From an uncultured Nitrosomonas sp. (GTDB taxonomy: Bacteria > Pseudomonadota > Gammaproteobacteria > Burkholderiales > Nitrosomonadaceae), in contig NZ_CADEGP010000018.1 in the NCBI RefSeq assembly GCF_902826915.1, positions 1 to 43,849 on the forward strand: a DNA stretch of 43,849 nt, written 5' to 3'. Positions within the stretch are counted from its first letter, which is position 1. Each line of letters opens with the position of its first letter. Positions 16,593-26,006 of the stretch are shown piece after piece. The translations under genes were made by a program, and so were the position numbers. The notes beneath the pieces were generated by a model. The model saw only the letters and a list, made by a program, of their open reading frames with translations, searched no databases and was not told where the DNA came from.

Positions 16593-17687
16593 TTAATCAA
16601 AATATCCCGTAATAACATGCTTCATATCTTTGCTACGATTAGGCAGGTTGTTTTTTAATTTACGATCTGCATATTCACGAGTGCATAGCCCTTCAGTGAC
16701 AAGCCAATCTGCAACTTTTGCCGGATTGTATTGGAATGGTCGGACATCGCCTTGGCGGGCACACTTTAAGCCGTTGCGTGCGGCTCTTTCAAAATGTATT
16801 TTCCATTTATCTTGTGTAACCTTTTCAAACAAAGCAGTAATTCCCGCTTTGTTCATCGCGTCAAATAAGTCGTATATTTCCGGCTTTAATGGTTCGTCAG
16901 GTATCAACTCTGTATTAGGTTTCGTATTTTCTGTTTCTATTTCTGATTTCCCGTTTTCACTTTTGATAGTTTTTTTTATAGAGTCTGTGTGTCCAGAAGG
17001 TTCTAATATTTCCATCACGGCAGTCTCAAACAGATAGAACATGCATACGTCGGGTGCCTCTAGCCAATCCTTAGATTTAAGCATTGGCTTATCTAGATCG
17101 TGATTACGTCCCCATGTAAGCCATTCCTTAGGTGTTTTGTTGTTAAAACCTTCATTGTCGGCTAAATTTAAGGATCGATTGATCGAAGAAACCATCTCAT
17201 CGGGTAGATTCTTTGCCCCGTCCCTGTATTCTTCCCACGATTTAGGATCTGAGCCATTCATGAGTGATATTGCTTCATTAGCAAGTAGTTGCTGTTTTCT
17301 CGCCCACAAATCCCATTCTTTCCTGATAGAGAAAGTAACAAAAATGTAACCCGCGTGTATGGCTGATGTATTCTCTGGGGCGCGTTGATACACGTACACT
17401 GCCTTTGTTTTCTCCAATGAACGCCTGACAGATTCAATGAGACGTGTCATCCCATCTTTCGTGATGGTTGATTGCAGCGGATCAGGGGAACCATCATTTT
17501 CCTTGATAACCGAACCTTCAATAGAGCCATTCTCGATAGAGTCACCGATGTTGCGAATGGAAAGATCAATTCCTCTGACAAGAGAATCGCGCAACATCGA
17601 GTCAGTTTCAGCAGAAACAAAATGCTCTACTTCTTTATTTGCTTCTTGGATTGCCTGCTGCATAGTTACGCTACTAGGCTTGTTCAT
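16593..17687 (-). CDS. Hypothetical island protein (364 residues)
   Basis: No family was recognised. It is soluble and largely helical. The N-terminal half contains RRSLEKTKAVYVYQRAPE and GYIFVTFSIRKEWDLWARKQ. A low-complexity, acidic linker sits around residues 240-265 (SENGKSEIETENTKPNTELI), and a basic C-terminal module ends in a segment that looks like a winged helix (NPAKVADWLVTEGLCTREYA). The ATG overlaps the integrase stop by 4 bases, so the two are co-translated. Position between integrase and the phased repeats suggests a role in element maintenance. The layout (variable head, linker, DNA-binding-like tail) would suit a replication or regulatory factor, but this is inference. Confidence 0.7.
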   Translation of the reverse strand: MNKPSSVTMQQAIQEANKEVEHFVSAETDSMLRDSLVRGIDLSIRNIGDSIENGSIEGSVIKENDGSPDPLQSTITKDGMTRLIESVRRSLEKTKAVYVYQRAPENTSAIHAGYIFVTFSIRKEWDLWARKQQLLANEAISLMNGSDPKSWEEYRDGAKNLPDEMVSSINRSLNLADNEGFNNKTPKEWLTWGRNHDLDKPMLKSKDWLEAPDVCMFYLFETAVMEILEPSGHTDSIKKTIKSENGKSEIETENTKPNTELIPDEPLKPEIYDLFDAMNKAGITALFEKVTQDKWKIHFERAARNGLKCARQGDVRPFQYNPAKVADWLVTEGLCTREYADRKLKNNLPNRSKDMKHVITGYFD

Positions 17688-18754
17688 ACCGCATCCCCGA
17701 AAATCTTGTCATTCATAGAGGCAACCACACGCGCAGTATGCCCTTCGCTTAAGTGGGCGTAACGCTTTACCATCTGCAAAGTTTTATGCCCCAACACTTC
17801 GGCAATTTCCGCAAGGCTTGCCCCATTCATTGCAAGGTATGATGCTGCACTATGGCGCAAATCATGGAATTTAAAGTCTTGAAGTTCTGCTTTCTTAACG
17901 GCTGTTTCCCAGGGCGATCGTAAATCCATAGGCTTTTGTGGCGTATTTTGCTTGGCTGGAAAAAGTAAATTGCAATCAATTCGGCGAACTTTGGAAAGCT
18001 CTTTTATTAATTCCAAAGCATGGCCAGTAATTGCCACGGCACGGCGCTCACCATTCTTGGTTTCATGCAGAATCGCACGACCTTGGTTTAAATCTACCAC
18101 TTCCCAAGTTAAACCCATTATTTCACCTTGACGCATTCCGGTAGATAATGCCAGCACAACAACACTATAAAGATAGGGATTGCTGGATTCCTTGCAGGCT
18201 TTTAATAAGCTTATACGCTCATCATCGGATAGGAAACGAACCCGTCCGCGTGATTCCTGGGGTTTGGTTACTTTACGCATGGGGTTATCTTCTAGCCAGC
18301 CCCATTCATTTACCGCAATAGTAAAAGCATGAGATAGCGCGGCTAAATATCGCACTACGCTTGCCGATGAACGAGGTTTATTACGTACAGTGATTTCTCG
18401 ACCTAATTTGTCTTTGCATTGTCCCAATAATGCGCTTGTTACATCAGCTAACGAATAACTACCTATCTCTGACTTCCACCATCCCAATTGCTGGGCTTGG
18501 TCTTTTGCACTTTTCTTTTTTGGTAAAACTTCCCGACAATAGCGATCTATTAATTCGGCCAGAGTGTGACGCTTAGCTTCCGTTGTTTTGAAGTGTCGGC
18601 CTTCACGAATTGCCGATTCTGTTTGTTGCGCCCATTTCTTAGCATCAGTTTTACGCTCAAATGTAGCAGACTGGATGGGAAATCCTTTTAAGCGTATCTT
18701 GACTCGATAGCTTGTTTTTCCATCATTAGAAATCCGTTCTTCTATATTTGCCAT
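17684..18754 (-). CDS. int: Tyrosine site-specific integrase of the island
   Basis: This 356-residue phage-type integrase catalyses insertion and excision at tRNA-Thr. Its N-terminal arm-binding beta domain (SYRVKIRLKGFPIQSATF) is followed by a core-binding region and the catalytic domain, with Arg near 208 (STGMRQGEIMGL), His-x-x-Arg near 297-300 (HDLRHSAASYL), His near 323 (LGHKTLQ) and the nucleophile Tyr near 332 (KRYAHLSE). All catalytic residues are present. I chose the ATG at 18754, after GAGG, over the longer frame from 18829, whose extra 25 residues look unlike the family. It lies about 320 bases from the tRNA and reads away from it. Confidence 0.95.
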   Translation of the reverse strand: MANIEERISNDGKTSYRVKIRLKGFPIQSATFERKTDAKKWAQQTESAIREGRHFKTTEAKRHTLAELIDRYCREVLPKKKSAKDQAQQLGWWKSEIGSYSLADVTSALLGQCKDKLGREITVRNKPRSSASVVRYLAALSHAFTIAVNEWGWLEDNPMRKVTKPQESRGRVRFLSDDERISLLKACKESSNPYLYSVVVLALSTGMRQGEIMGLTWEVVDLNQGRAILHETKNGERRAVAITGHALELIKELSKVRRIDCNLLFPAKQNTPQKPMDLRSPWETAVKKAELQDFKFHDLRHSAASYLAMNGASLAEIAEVLGHKTLQMVKRYAHLSEGHTARVVASMNDKIFGDAV

Positions 18755-19075
18755 AATTGCCTCGCATGTGATTAAACACTGCAAGCAGATTACAACAAAG
18801 CGCAATAAATAACAACATCTGATTATCAATCATAATAAATATGAATTAATAATGCTATTAATCAATATATTAATATATATTTATTTTTTATAAGGACACT
18901 CATGGGGTAATTGAAAATAAAAAGGGGTGCTTTTGTGGCTTTTGTGGTGCGATTCTATAAAAATGCCAAAATAAAAATGGGGCATAAGTATTGCACTTTA
19001 TTATTTGCTAGTGCCCCACTATTGCCCCAATACTAGATACTGTCAGTTTATTTTATTACTAAGTTATTGTTTTAA
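18755..19075. promoter_or_regulatory. Integrase upstream region with arm-type-like repeats
   Basis: This non-coding, very AT-rich stretch separates the integrase from the tRNA junction. It holds TGCCCCA words at 19012-19018 and 19022-19028 (in AGTGCCCCACTATTGCCCCA), the inverse TGGGGCA at 18978-18984, and the 17-base island motif (18930-18946, minus strand). Similar TGCCCCA words lie at the other end (685-704). The integrase promoter and integrase/excisionase binding sites are expected here. The match between both ends supports that. Confidence 0.45.
18930..18946 (-). repeat. 17-base island motif, copy 3
   Basis: Read on the minus strand this is CACAAAAGCCACAAAAG, identical to the copy at 1861-1877. 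It lies about 180 bases upstream of the integrase start and 130 bases inside the tRNA junction. It could be an operator of the integrase or part of the excision complex; unproven. Confidence 0.6.
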
Positions 19076-19123
19076 TGGTGCCGACACCAAGAATCGAACT
19101 CGGGACCTTCTGATTACAAATCA
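19076..19123. repeat. tRNA-side attachment-site repeat
   Basis: These 48 bases form the 3' part of the intact tRNA-Thr and are repeated exactly at 524-571. They mark the island boundary on the integrase side. The crossover must fall within this identity block, probably in the anticodon stem-loop or T arm, as is usual for tRNA-targeting integrases. Confidence 0.93.
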
Positions 19124-19151
19124 GCTGCTCTACCATCTGAGCTATGCCGGC
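19076..19151 (-). tRNA. tRNA-Thr (UGU anticodon)
   Basis: The 76-nt minus-strand gene reads GCCGGCATAGCTCAG... and ends with an encoded CCA. The acceptor stem GCCGGCA pairs with TGTCGGC (one G-U). The anticodon loop TTTGTAA gives UGU, which reads ACA and related Thr codons. The 5' end lies 32 bases after the sspB stop, so it may be co-transcribed with sspAB. Its 3' half is the island integration site, which preserves a complete tRNA. Confidence 0.95.
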
Positions 19152-19183
19152 AGTTGAGTAAGAATAATTTCAAATGAATAAAT

Positions 19184-19606
19184 TTATTTGATTATTCTAA
19201 GCTTTGGCTTACGTATTCTTTTTTCCTGACTTACCTTAGATCTCTGATCTAAATTACTATTCTTGATAGCACTCATAGCTTCCTGATCTCCTTCTTTTTC
19301 ATCAGAAAAAGTGATACCTTGATTCACTTCCTTGGCAAAGATACTTTTTATAGCATTGATTGGTATCTCCAGTTTTCTTGCCATGCCGTTAAATCTTGCG
19401 GTAAAACTCACAATATCATTATTAATAATGAGTTCTTGCACAGCATTTACGCTTATATTAAATACGATGTCGTTGTTTTTAATATATTCCTTTGAAACAA
19501 ACAATTCCGGAAACGCTTGCACGGAAATATGAGGCGTAAAACCACTGTCTAAGCACCAATCATAAATTGCACGAACTAAATAAGGCTTAGTTGAGTTAGT
19601 CGTCAT
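19184..19606 (-). CDS. sspB: ClpXP specificity-enhancing factor SspB
   Basis: SspB binds ssrA-tagged proteins and delivers them to the ClpXP protease. The N-terminal fold (about 1-105) shows the family pattern TKPYLVRAIYDWCLDSGFTP, HISVQAF, a hydrophobic VFNISVNAVQELIINNDIVS strand region and RFNGMARKLEIP. A flexible basic tail (RKPKLRIIK) matches the ClpX-docking C-terminal peptide. It is 140 residues, as usual. The start overlaps the sspA stop by 4 bases. Confidence 0.93.
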   Translation of the reverse strand: MTTNSTKPYLVRAIYDWCLDSGFTPHISVQAFPELFVSKEYIKNNDIVFNISVNAVQELIINNDIVSFTARFNGMARKLEIPINAIKSIFAKEVNQGITFSDEKEGDQEAMSAIKNSNLDQRSKVSQEKRIRKPKLRIIK

Positions 19607-20202
19607 TTTCGCATTACTTTTTCTGAGGCTGACAATGCATCAATGAATAGCGGTCGGCTAAACAATCTTTCAGAATATTTTAATAATGGCGCTGCTTGTT
19701 TGGGAAGGCGAATTCCAAAATGTTCTAAGCGCCAAAGCAGCGGTGCTATCGCAACATCAAGCATAGAAAATTCATCGCCCAACATAAATCTTTGCTTCTC
19801 AAAAATTGGTGAGATGATCGTTAAATTATCAGAAATAACGGTTCGTGCCTTGTCTATTATTTTCTGATCGATGCCTTCAAAAGCATCAATGTGGCAAAAT
19901 AATTCTTCCTCAAAACGATACAGCAGTAATCGTGCGCGAGCACGCATAACCGGATCAGCTGGCATTAATTGCGGATGTGGAAAACGATCATCAATGTATT
20001 CATTAATAATGTTTGATTCATACAATACCAGATCACGTTCCACCAGCACCGGCGCCTTCCCGTATGGACTCATTACCGCCAAGTCTTCTGATTTATTATT
20101 AGGGTCGACATCAATCACTTGGAAGTCCATATCTTTCTCGTGCAATACAATTCTGCAACGATGACTGTATGGACAAGTAATTGTTGAATATAACGTCATC
20201 AT
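19603..20202 (-). CDS. sspA: Stringent starvation protein A (SspA), glutathione S-transferase fold
   Basis: SspA is an RNA polymerase-associated protein with a glutathione S-transferase fold that affects transcription under starvation. The thioredoxin-like part starts MMTLYSTITCPYSHRCRIVL and includes KAPVLVERDLVLYESNIINE. The C-terminal helical domain follows. At 199 residues it has normal length. Two adjacent ATGs could start it. It follows petC by about 50 bases on the same strand, the order seen in other betaproteobacteria, and is coupled to sspB. Confidence 0.93.
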   Translation of the reverse strand: MMTLYSTITCPYSHRCRIVLHEKDMDFQVIDVDPNNKSEDLAVMSPYGKAPVLVERDLVLYESNIINEYIDDRFPHPQLMPADPVMRARARLLLYRFEEELFCHIDAFEGIDQKIIDKARTVISDNLTIISPIFEKQRFMLGDEFSMLDVAIAPLLWRLEHFGIRLPKQAAPLLKYSERLFSRPLFIDALSASEKVMRK

Positions 20203-20251
20203 AACTATTATTCTCTGACTCTAGGCTATTTTATATATGTGGCAAACGACG

Positions 20252-20965
20252 TCAGTGAATATCTCTCCAATATTCTTTCTTCAGGAAGTAAGACAATACC
20301 AACATACCCAGCAGGAAAAGCATCACCTTAACACCTAATTCTTTTCGTTCATTGGCATGTGGTTCACCCAAGTAGACTAGATAATTTACTAAATCACCTA
20401 CAAATTTATCAAATTCTGCCCCAGTCATTTGACCTGGTTTATCCAGCAACAAACTCTTCTGATCACCATTCACTTCCAGTTTTTGCTCACCCTGCAATTG
20501 ATAAAGCACATGAGGCATCGCGGCGCGATCAAATACCAAATTATTCCATCCAGTTCCGGTCGCATCATCACGATAAAAAGCTTTTAAATAAGTATACAGC
20601 CAATCGGCCCCTCTTGACCGTGCAATGACTGACAAGTCAGGCGGAACTACACCAAACCACTCCTCAGCTTCTTTAGTGCGCATAGCAGACAACATCAAAT
20701 CGCCAACTTTCTGCCCTGTATGGACCATTTTTTCAAGTATTTCTTCATTGGTATAGCCAATATCACGATGACGGTTATAACGCATATAACTCGCACCGTG
20801 GCATGTCAAACAAAAATTAACAAAGCTTTCTGCACCGCGCTGCAAAGAAGCATTGTCAGTTATATCTACTGGAGCCCGCTCTAATGGCATGCCAGATTCA
20901 GCAGCATACACACTAAATGGAGCCATGCATAAGATTAATATAGCAACAATGGTTATTTTCTTCAT
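20252..20965 (-). CDS. petC: Cytochrome c1 of the bc1 complex
   Basis: Cytochrome c1 passes electrons from the Rieske protein to soluble cytochrome c. It has a signal peptide (MKKITIVAILILCMAPFSVY), one haem-binding CxxCH (FCLTCHGASYMRY), an axial Met region (RDDATGTGWNNLVFDRAAMP), and a C-terminal membrane anchor (VKVMLFLLGMLVLSYFL). I start it at the ATG at 20965, 4 bases after the petB stop; the 15 in-frame residues upstream precede the signal peptide and are not native. Confidence 0.95.
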   Translation of the reverse strand: MKKITIVAILILCMAPFSVYAAESGMPLERAPVDITDNASLQRGAESFVNFCLTCHGASYMRYNRHRDIGYTNEEILEKMVHTGQKVGDLMLSAMRTKEAEEWFGVVPPDLSVIARSRGADWLYTYLKAFYRDDATGTGWNNLVFDRAAMPHVLYQLQGEQKLEVNGDQKSLLLDKPGQMTGAEFDKFVGDLVNYLVYLGEPHANERKELGVKVMLFLLGMLVLSYFLKKEYWRDIH

Positions 20966-20969
20966 TTTT

Positions 20970-22217
20970 TTACTCTTGTAGTCTTTTTGGCTCAGGTTTG
21001 GTTTTATCAATCTTGCTATACCATGGCATCAAAATAAAGAATGCAAAATATATCACGGTAAAGATTTGCGCTAGCAGTGTATACAAGGGAGTTGGTGATT
21101 TCGTTCCCAACCAGCCCAATACGAAAAAGCTGATAACAAACAATGTCAAAGCGATTTTAAAGTAAGGACCTTTATAGCGCACTGATTTAACAGGACTCCG
21201 ATCCAACCACGGCAATAAACAGAAAATCACCACGGATCCCGCCATCAATATTACACCCCATAATTTTGCTTCTATCCCCAGAAAGTTGACAGTGACAGCA
21301 CGCAACATTGAATAATACGGCGTGAAATACCAGACGGGCGCAATGTGATCAGGTGTTTGTAACGTATTGGCAGGTATGAAATTGTTATATTCCAAGAAGT
21401 ATCCGCCCATTTCAGGCGCGAAGAAAATAATCCCGCAAAATATAAACAGGAACACCACGACGCCCACAATATCCTTAACCGTGTAATAAGGGTGAAAGGG
21501 TATGCCGTCAACAGGGATTCCCGTTGATGGATTTTTATTTTCCTTTATTTCAATCCCATCAGGATTATTTGATCCGGTTTCATGTAAAGCAAGAATATGC
21601 ACAAATACTAAGACCAACAAAACCAATGGCAACGTTACGACGTGATAAGCAAAAAAACGATTAAGTGCTGCATCTGAAAGGGTAAAATCACCCAAAAGCC
21701 ATTGTTGAAGGGTGTCTCCGATGACCGGTATTGCTCCAAACATACTGACAATTACTTGCGCTCCCCAGTAAGACATTTGTCCCCATGGCAAGATATATCC
21801 GGTGAAGGCTAAGGCCATCAGCACAAAGAATATACACATGCCGACCAACCACAAGAGCTCCCGCGGTTTACGATATGAACCATACAACATTCCACGGAAC
21901 ATATGAAGATAGACCACGACAAAGAACATCGATGCACCGGTAGAATGCATATACCGGATTAACCAACCGTAATCCACATCACGCATGATATATTCAACCG
22001 ACGCAAAAGCCTGACTAGCATCCGGCTTATAATTCATGGTTAGAAAAATACCGGTAATTAACTGATTAACTAATACCAGCAAAGCCAATGAACCAAAGAA
22101 ATACCAGAAATTAAAATTCTTTGGCGCATAGTATTCAGAAAGATGAGCTTTCCAGTTTGATGTCAATGGAAAACGCTTATCAATCCACTCGATCATGGAA
22201 TTAAATAAATTACTCAT
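20970..22217 (-). CDS. petB: Cytochrome b of the bc1 complex
   Basis: This is the membrane core of the quinol-oxidising bc1 complex. About eight to nine transmembrane helices are visible in 415 residues, with paired haem-ligand His (MHSTGASMFFVVVYLHMFRG and HVVTLPLVLLVLVFVHILAL). The GYILPWGQMSYWGAQV loop and the PEWY-like PVWYFTPYYSM motif at the quinol site are present. The start lies directly after the petA stop, as part of a petABC operon. Confidence 0.96.
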   Translation of the reverse strand: MSNLFNSMIEWIDKRFPLTSNWKAHLSEYYAPKNFNFWYFFGSLALLVLVNQLITGIFLTMNYKPDASQAFASVEYIMRDVDYGWLIRYMHSTGASMFFVVVYLHMFRGMLYGSYRKPRELLWLVGMCIFFVLMALAFTGYILPWGQMSYWGAQVIVSMFGAIPVIGDTLQQWLLGDFTLSDAALNRFFAYHVVTLPLVLLVLVFVHILALHETGSNNPDGIEIKENKNPSTGIPVDGIPFHPYYTVKDIVGVVVFLFIFCGIIFFAPEMGGYFLEYNNFIPANTLQTPDHIAPVWYFTPYYSMLRAVTVNFLGIEAKLWGVILMAGSVVIFCLLPWLDRSPVKSVRYKGPYFKIALTLFVISFFVLGWLGTKSPTPLYTLLAQIFTVIYFAFFILMPWYSKIDKTKPEPKRLQE

Positions 22218-22829
22218 TTACGCAGATCCCTCGCTTTCAGATCCAATTAAAAGACGACTATCACTCAAATAAACATGAGGAGGTACAACCATATTTGTTG
22301 GAGCCGGCACATGCTTATAAACACGACCCGCCAAATCAAATTTTGAACCGTGACACGGACAGAAAAAACCACCCAACCAATCAGGCCCCAGATCTGCGGG
22401 CGCAATATCTTTTCTAAATACGGGAGAGCAGCCTAAATGAGTGCAGATACCTTCGGTAACCAGTATTTCGGGTTTGATTGATCGCGTGCGATTTTTCGCA
22501 TATTCCGGTTGCTGATTTTTCTCCGAATTCGGATCAGCCAATTCATCTTCTAATTTTCCCAGAGTTTCCAACATTTCTGGTGTACGACTCAAAATCCACA
22601 CCACCCTACCTCGCCACTCGACCATCAACAGCATGCCAGGCTCAAGTTTTGATATATCTACCTCTACCGGAGCCCCTGCTGCTTTAGCGCGCTCACTCGG
22701 CATCATACTTAACAAAAAAGGCGTTGCTATCGCAGCGCCCGCAACACCACCAGCTACAGAAGTTGCCGCGACTAAAAATTTTCTTCTGCCGCTCATCTTC
22801 TCACTTATGCTGAAACTATCTGCCATCAT
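22218..22829 (-). CDS. petA: Ubiquinol-cytochrome c reductase Rieske iron-sulfur subunit
   Basis: The 2Fe-2S protein moves electrons from quinol to cytochrome c1. A twin-arginine-type N-terminus (SGRRKFLVAATSVAGGVAGA) anchors it after folding in the cytoplasm. Cluster ligands are in CTHLGCSP and CPCHGSKFD. I start at one of two adjacent ATGs at 22829 (MMADSF) with GGAATG upstream; a TTG two codons earlier is also possible. It is the first gene of petABC, with a 216-base gap from secA. Confidence 0.94.
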   Translation of the reverse strand: MMADSFSISEKMSGRRKFLVAATSVAGGVAGAAIATPFLLSMMPSERAKAAGAPVEVDISKLEPGMLLMVEWRGRVVWILSRTPEMLETLGKLEDELADPNSEKNQQPEYAKNRTRSIKPEILVTEGICTHLGCSPVFRKDIAPADLGPDWLGGFFCPCHGSKFDLAGRVYKHVPAPTNMVVPPHVYLSDSRLLIGSESEGSA

Positions 22830-23045
22830 ATTCAATCATTCCATCAGTAATTTTTTTCACGCAACCCTATCAATAAAAGGGAATTTTTACTAGATCCCCA
22901 TCGCTTCTGCTAATTTATTCGCCAATGCTTGTTTCAAAAGCGCGCAGTATACCACAATCATTATAAGGATTATAAAAAACTCTATGCAGGTTGCTCTGTC
23001 TGAGAGTCAAGTAAAAAAGCTGTGTATGTATTATTTACAAGCTCA

Positions 23046-25778
23046 TTACTTAACCTTTCCGTGACATTGTTTATACTTCTTACCAGAGCCACAGGGGCAT
23101 GGTTGATTACGCCCTATTTTCTCGTCATTACGCACGAATGGCTGATTCTTTTCGGCCTCAACATTGCTTCTACCTGATTCTTCTCCAGTTATCTCATCAT
23201 AATTATCATGATGATACTGAACATTCTCTGGCGACCGCAGTGTCTCTGTCACCGCTTCCACTTGTTGTTCACTTTTTATTTGAACCGTCAGCAGTATCTT
23301 TGTTACTACGGTCTTGACTTCTTCAAGCATATTAGTAAAGAGTCCAAAAGCTTCCCGCTTATATTCTTGTTTTGGGTTCTTTTGCGCATAACCGCGGAGA
23401 TGTATGCCTTGACGCAATTGATCCAATGCCGCCAAATGCTCTCGCCAATGAGAATCAAGAATTTGCAACATTACAACACGTTCATAGTGATGAATTATTT
23501 CTGCACCAACCGCATCAACTTTTTCCTGATATTTTTTATTGGCCAGATCAATGATTCGCTGATTCAAACTTTCTTCATGCAAATCAGGTTGCTGCTCAAG
23601 CCATTCTCTCACTGGAAAGTGTAACTGAAAATCTGTCACAAGCGCTTTCTCAAGTCCGGCCACATCCCATTGCTCTTCAACGCTCTGCGGTGGTATATAC
23701 ACATTGAATAAATCATTCAATACGCTCTCACGAACCGCTGTGATGGTTTCCGAAATATTCTGCTCCGCTTCTAATAATTCATTGCGCTGCTGATAAATCA
23801 CTTGCCGCTGATCATTGGCGACATCATCGTATTCCAGCAATTGCTTGCGCATATCAAAATTTCTTGCTTCGACTTTGCGCTGCGCGTTTTCAATAGCCTT
23901 TGTAACCCAAGGATGCTCGATCGCCTCCCCTTCGGGCATATTTAAACGCGTCATAATATTTGCAACACGATCAGAAGCGAATATTCGAAGCAGTGGGTCT
24001 TCCAACGAAAGAAAAAAACGACTGGAACCTGGATCACCTTGCCTGCCCGATCGACCACGCAATTGATTATCCACCCGACGCGACTCATGCCGCTCAGTGC
24101 CGATAATATGTAATCCTCCATTCCTCAAGACTTCTTCGTGAATTTCTTTCCATTTCTCCGAAACTTCACTAATTTGCTTTAGTTTAGCTTCCTCGCTTAT
24201 CTTTTCATCATGTCGTATCCGTTCAATTTCTGGTTCTGGATTCCCTCCCAGCACAATATCAGTTCCACGACCTGCCATATTGGTAGCAATTGTAACCATT
24301 TTAGGTCGTCCAGCTTGCGCGACGATACTCGCTTCACTCGCATGTTGTTTGGCATTCAAAACTTGATGCGGCAACTTTTCTCGCTCCAACAGCTTAGATA
24401 GTAATTCGTTGCTTTCAATGGATGTCGTACCTACCAGCACCGGCTGCCCATGCTCATAGCATTCTTTGATTTCTAGAATAATGGCTTCATTCTTCTCTTT
24501 TGTGGTACGAAATACCAAATCCATCCGATCATCACGAATCATTGCCTTGTGCGTCGGAATAATAACGGTCTCCAATCCATAGATTTGCTGAAACTCGGCT
24601 GCTTCCGTGTCCGCTGTTCCTGTCATACCAGATAGTTTCTGGTACATACGAAAATAATTCTGAAAAGTGATGGAAGCAAGCGTCTGATTCTCTTTTTGAA
24701 TAACCACCCCCTCTTTCGCTTCTACAGCTTGATGCAATCCATCGGACCAACGGCGTCCAGCCATCAAACGTCCGGTAAATTCATCAACGATCACCACCTC
24801 ATCATTCTGCACAACATAATGTTGATCCAGAAAATATAAACCATGTGCACGCAAACCTGCGTTTACATGATGGATCAAATTAATATTGGCTGGATCATAA
24901 AGACTAGTTCCTTGTTTCAATAATCCAGCAGATGCTAATAATTTTTCAGCGTGCTCAAAACCAGATTCGCTTAATGTAACCTGATGAGATTTCTCATCGA
25001 CACTATAATCACCTGGACTGTCTTCCGCTTCTTGACGTATGAGTTTGGGAATCAATGCATTGATACGTATATAGATTTCTGTATCACCTTCCGCCTGCCC
25101 TGAAATGATTAATGGCGTGCGTGCCTCGTCAATCAGGATTGAATCCACCTCATCCACAATCGCAAAATTAAGTGCGCGTTGCACTCGTTCATTTGTGTGC
25201 GTCACCATATTGTCACGCAAATAATCAAACCCATATTCATTATTCGTACCATAGGTGATATCTGCGGCATAAGCAGCCTGCTTATCAGCATAAGACATCT
25301 GCCCATAAATAACGCCGACACTCAACCCAAGGAACTGATAAATTTTCCCCATCCAATCGGCATCACGTTTTGCCAGATAATCATTCACGGTAACAACGTG
25401 CACACCATTACCCGACAGCGCATTTAAGTAAGCCGGTAAAGTGGCCATAAGCGTTTTACCCTCACCCGTGCGCATCTCTGCAATATTACCCTCGTTTAAT
25501 ACCATACCGCCGATAAGCTGTACGTCAAAATGACGCATTTGCAACACTCGTTTGCCAGCTTCTCGCACCACAGCAAATGCTTCCGGTAGTAAATCACTTA
25601 ATACCTCACCATCTTGGATACGCCGCTTAAATTCATCCGTCTTGGCACGCAAATCTGCATCCGATAAATCCGAAATAACCGATTCCATTTCATTAATAGC
25701 GCGCACGACCTGAGAATATTGTTTAATCATCCGGTCGTTACGACTACCGAAAACTTTCTTGAGTAGATTACCTAACAT
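23046..25778 (-). CDS. secA: Preprotein translocase ATPase SecA
   Basis: SecA is the motor that pushes unfolded preproteins through SecYEG. The native start is [16 protein letters not shown] at 25778 after AGAGAC. Visible are Walker A (MRTGEGKT), [15 protein letters not shown] (Walker B), the preprotein cross-linking region, the second nucleotide-binding motifs ([20 protein letters not shown]), and the helical scaffold. The C-terminal zinc motif [14 protein letters not shown] binds SecB and ribosomes. The length (910 residues) is normal and no damage is seen. Confidence 0.97.
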   Translation of the reverse strand: MLGNLLKKVFGSRNDRMIKQYSQVVRAINEMESVISDLSDADLRAKTDEFKRRIQDGEVLSDLLPEAFAVVREAGKRVLQMRHFDVQLIGGMVLNEGNIAEMRTGEGKTLMATLPAYLNALSGNGVHVVTVNDYLAKRDADWMGKIYQFLGLSVGVIYGQMSYADKQAAYAADITYGTNNEYGFDYLRDNMVTHTNERVQRALNFAIVDEVDSILIDEARTPLIISGQAEGDTEIYIRINALIPKLIRQEAEDSPGDYSVDEKSHQVTLSESGFEHAEKLLASAGLLKQGTSLYDPANINLIHHVNAGLRAHGLYFLDQHYVVQNDEVVIVDEFTGRLMAGRRWSDGLHQAVEAKEGVVIQKENQTLASITFQNYFRMYQKLSGMTGTADTEAAEFQQIYGLETVIIPTHKAMIRDDRMDLVFRTTKEKNEAIILEIKECYEHGQPVLVGTTSIESNELLSKLLEREKLPHQVLNAKQHASEASIVAQAGRPKMVTIATNMAGRGTDIVLGGNPEPEIERIRHDEKISEEAKLKQISEVSEKWKEIHEEVLRNGGLHIIGTERHESRRVDNQLRGRSGRQGDPGSSRFFLSLEDPLLRIFASDRVANIMTRLNMPEGEAIEHPWVTKAIENAQRKVEARNFDMRKQLLEYDDVANDQRQVIYQQRNELLEAEQNISETITAVRESVLNDLFNVYIPPQSVEEQWDVAGLEKALVTDFQLHFPVREWLEQQPDLHEESLNQRIIDLANKKYQEKVDAVGAEIIHHYERVVMLQILDSHWREHLAALDQLRQGIHLRGYAQKNPKQEYKREAFGLFTNMLEEVKTVVTKILLTVQIKSEQQVEAVTETLRSPENVQYHHDNYDEITGEESGRSNVEAEKNQPFVRNDEKIGRNQPCPCGSGKKYKQCHGKVK

Positions 25779-25872
25779 AAATAAGTCTCTTATAATTCCA
25801 TATTTGAACAATCAGTTAAGAAACGAAGAATGAGCTTCTCTCTCGCCCTGCAATATCCCTGAGGAATATAAC

Positions 25873-25998
25873 AGGCCGTTGAATAACTATCTGGGCTGGC
25901 GTTAAAAACGGGCTCAGAATGCTTTACTAGGTTATTAAGCACTCCTTCACCCGTTATTACCTCGCATTCACTTCCTAGAAAGCTTTTTTCAACGACCT
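25873..25998. repeat. Small inverted-repeat element (MITE-like)
   Basis: The 126-base non-coding block is bounded by AGGCCGTTGAA (25873-25883) and TTCAACGACCT (25988-25998), inverted with one mismatch. No open frame is inside. It sits between secA and the M23 peptidase gene. The NGTTGAA ends resemble those of several IS families, and a similar word, GCTGTTGAAAAAC, occurs at 40401. No target duplication was found. It may be a non-autonomous element or an IS remnant. Confidence 0.5.
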
Positions 25999-26006
25999 AT
26001 TAAGGC

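Larger units (their letters stand above)
524..19123. mobile_element. Genomic island integrated in tRNA-Thr (about 18.6 kb)
   Basis: The island is bounded by two exact 48-base direct copies of the tRNA-Thr 3' end (524-571 and 19076-19123). The copy at 19076 belongs to an intact tRNA; the copy at 524 is only the 3' half, as expected after integration by a tyrosine recombinase. The integrase gene sits at the tRNA side, reading away from the tRNA. Contents are a primase-polymerase, a small DNA-binding protein, DUF5681, a type I restriction-modification operon, integron-like cassettes and two insertion sequences. There are no phage structural or conjugation genes, so it would be a non-self-transmissible integrative element or a satellite. 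The boundaries are seen directly; mobility is inferred. Confidence 0.9.

Noticed and set aside
524..19123. The island as a complete prophage
   Set aside because: There are no capsid, portal, tail, terminase large-subunit or lysis genes; only DUF5681 hints at phage ties.
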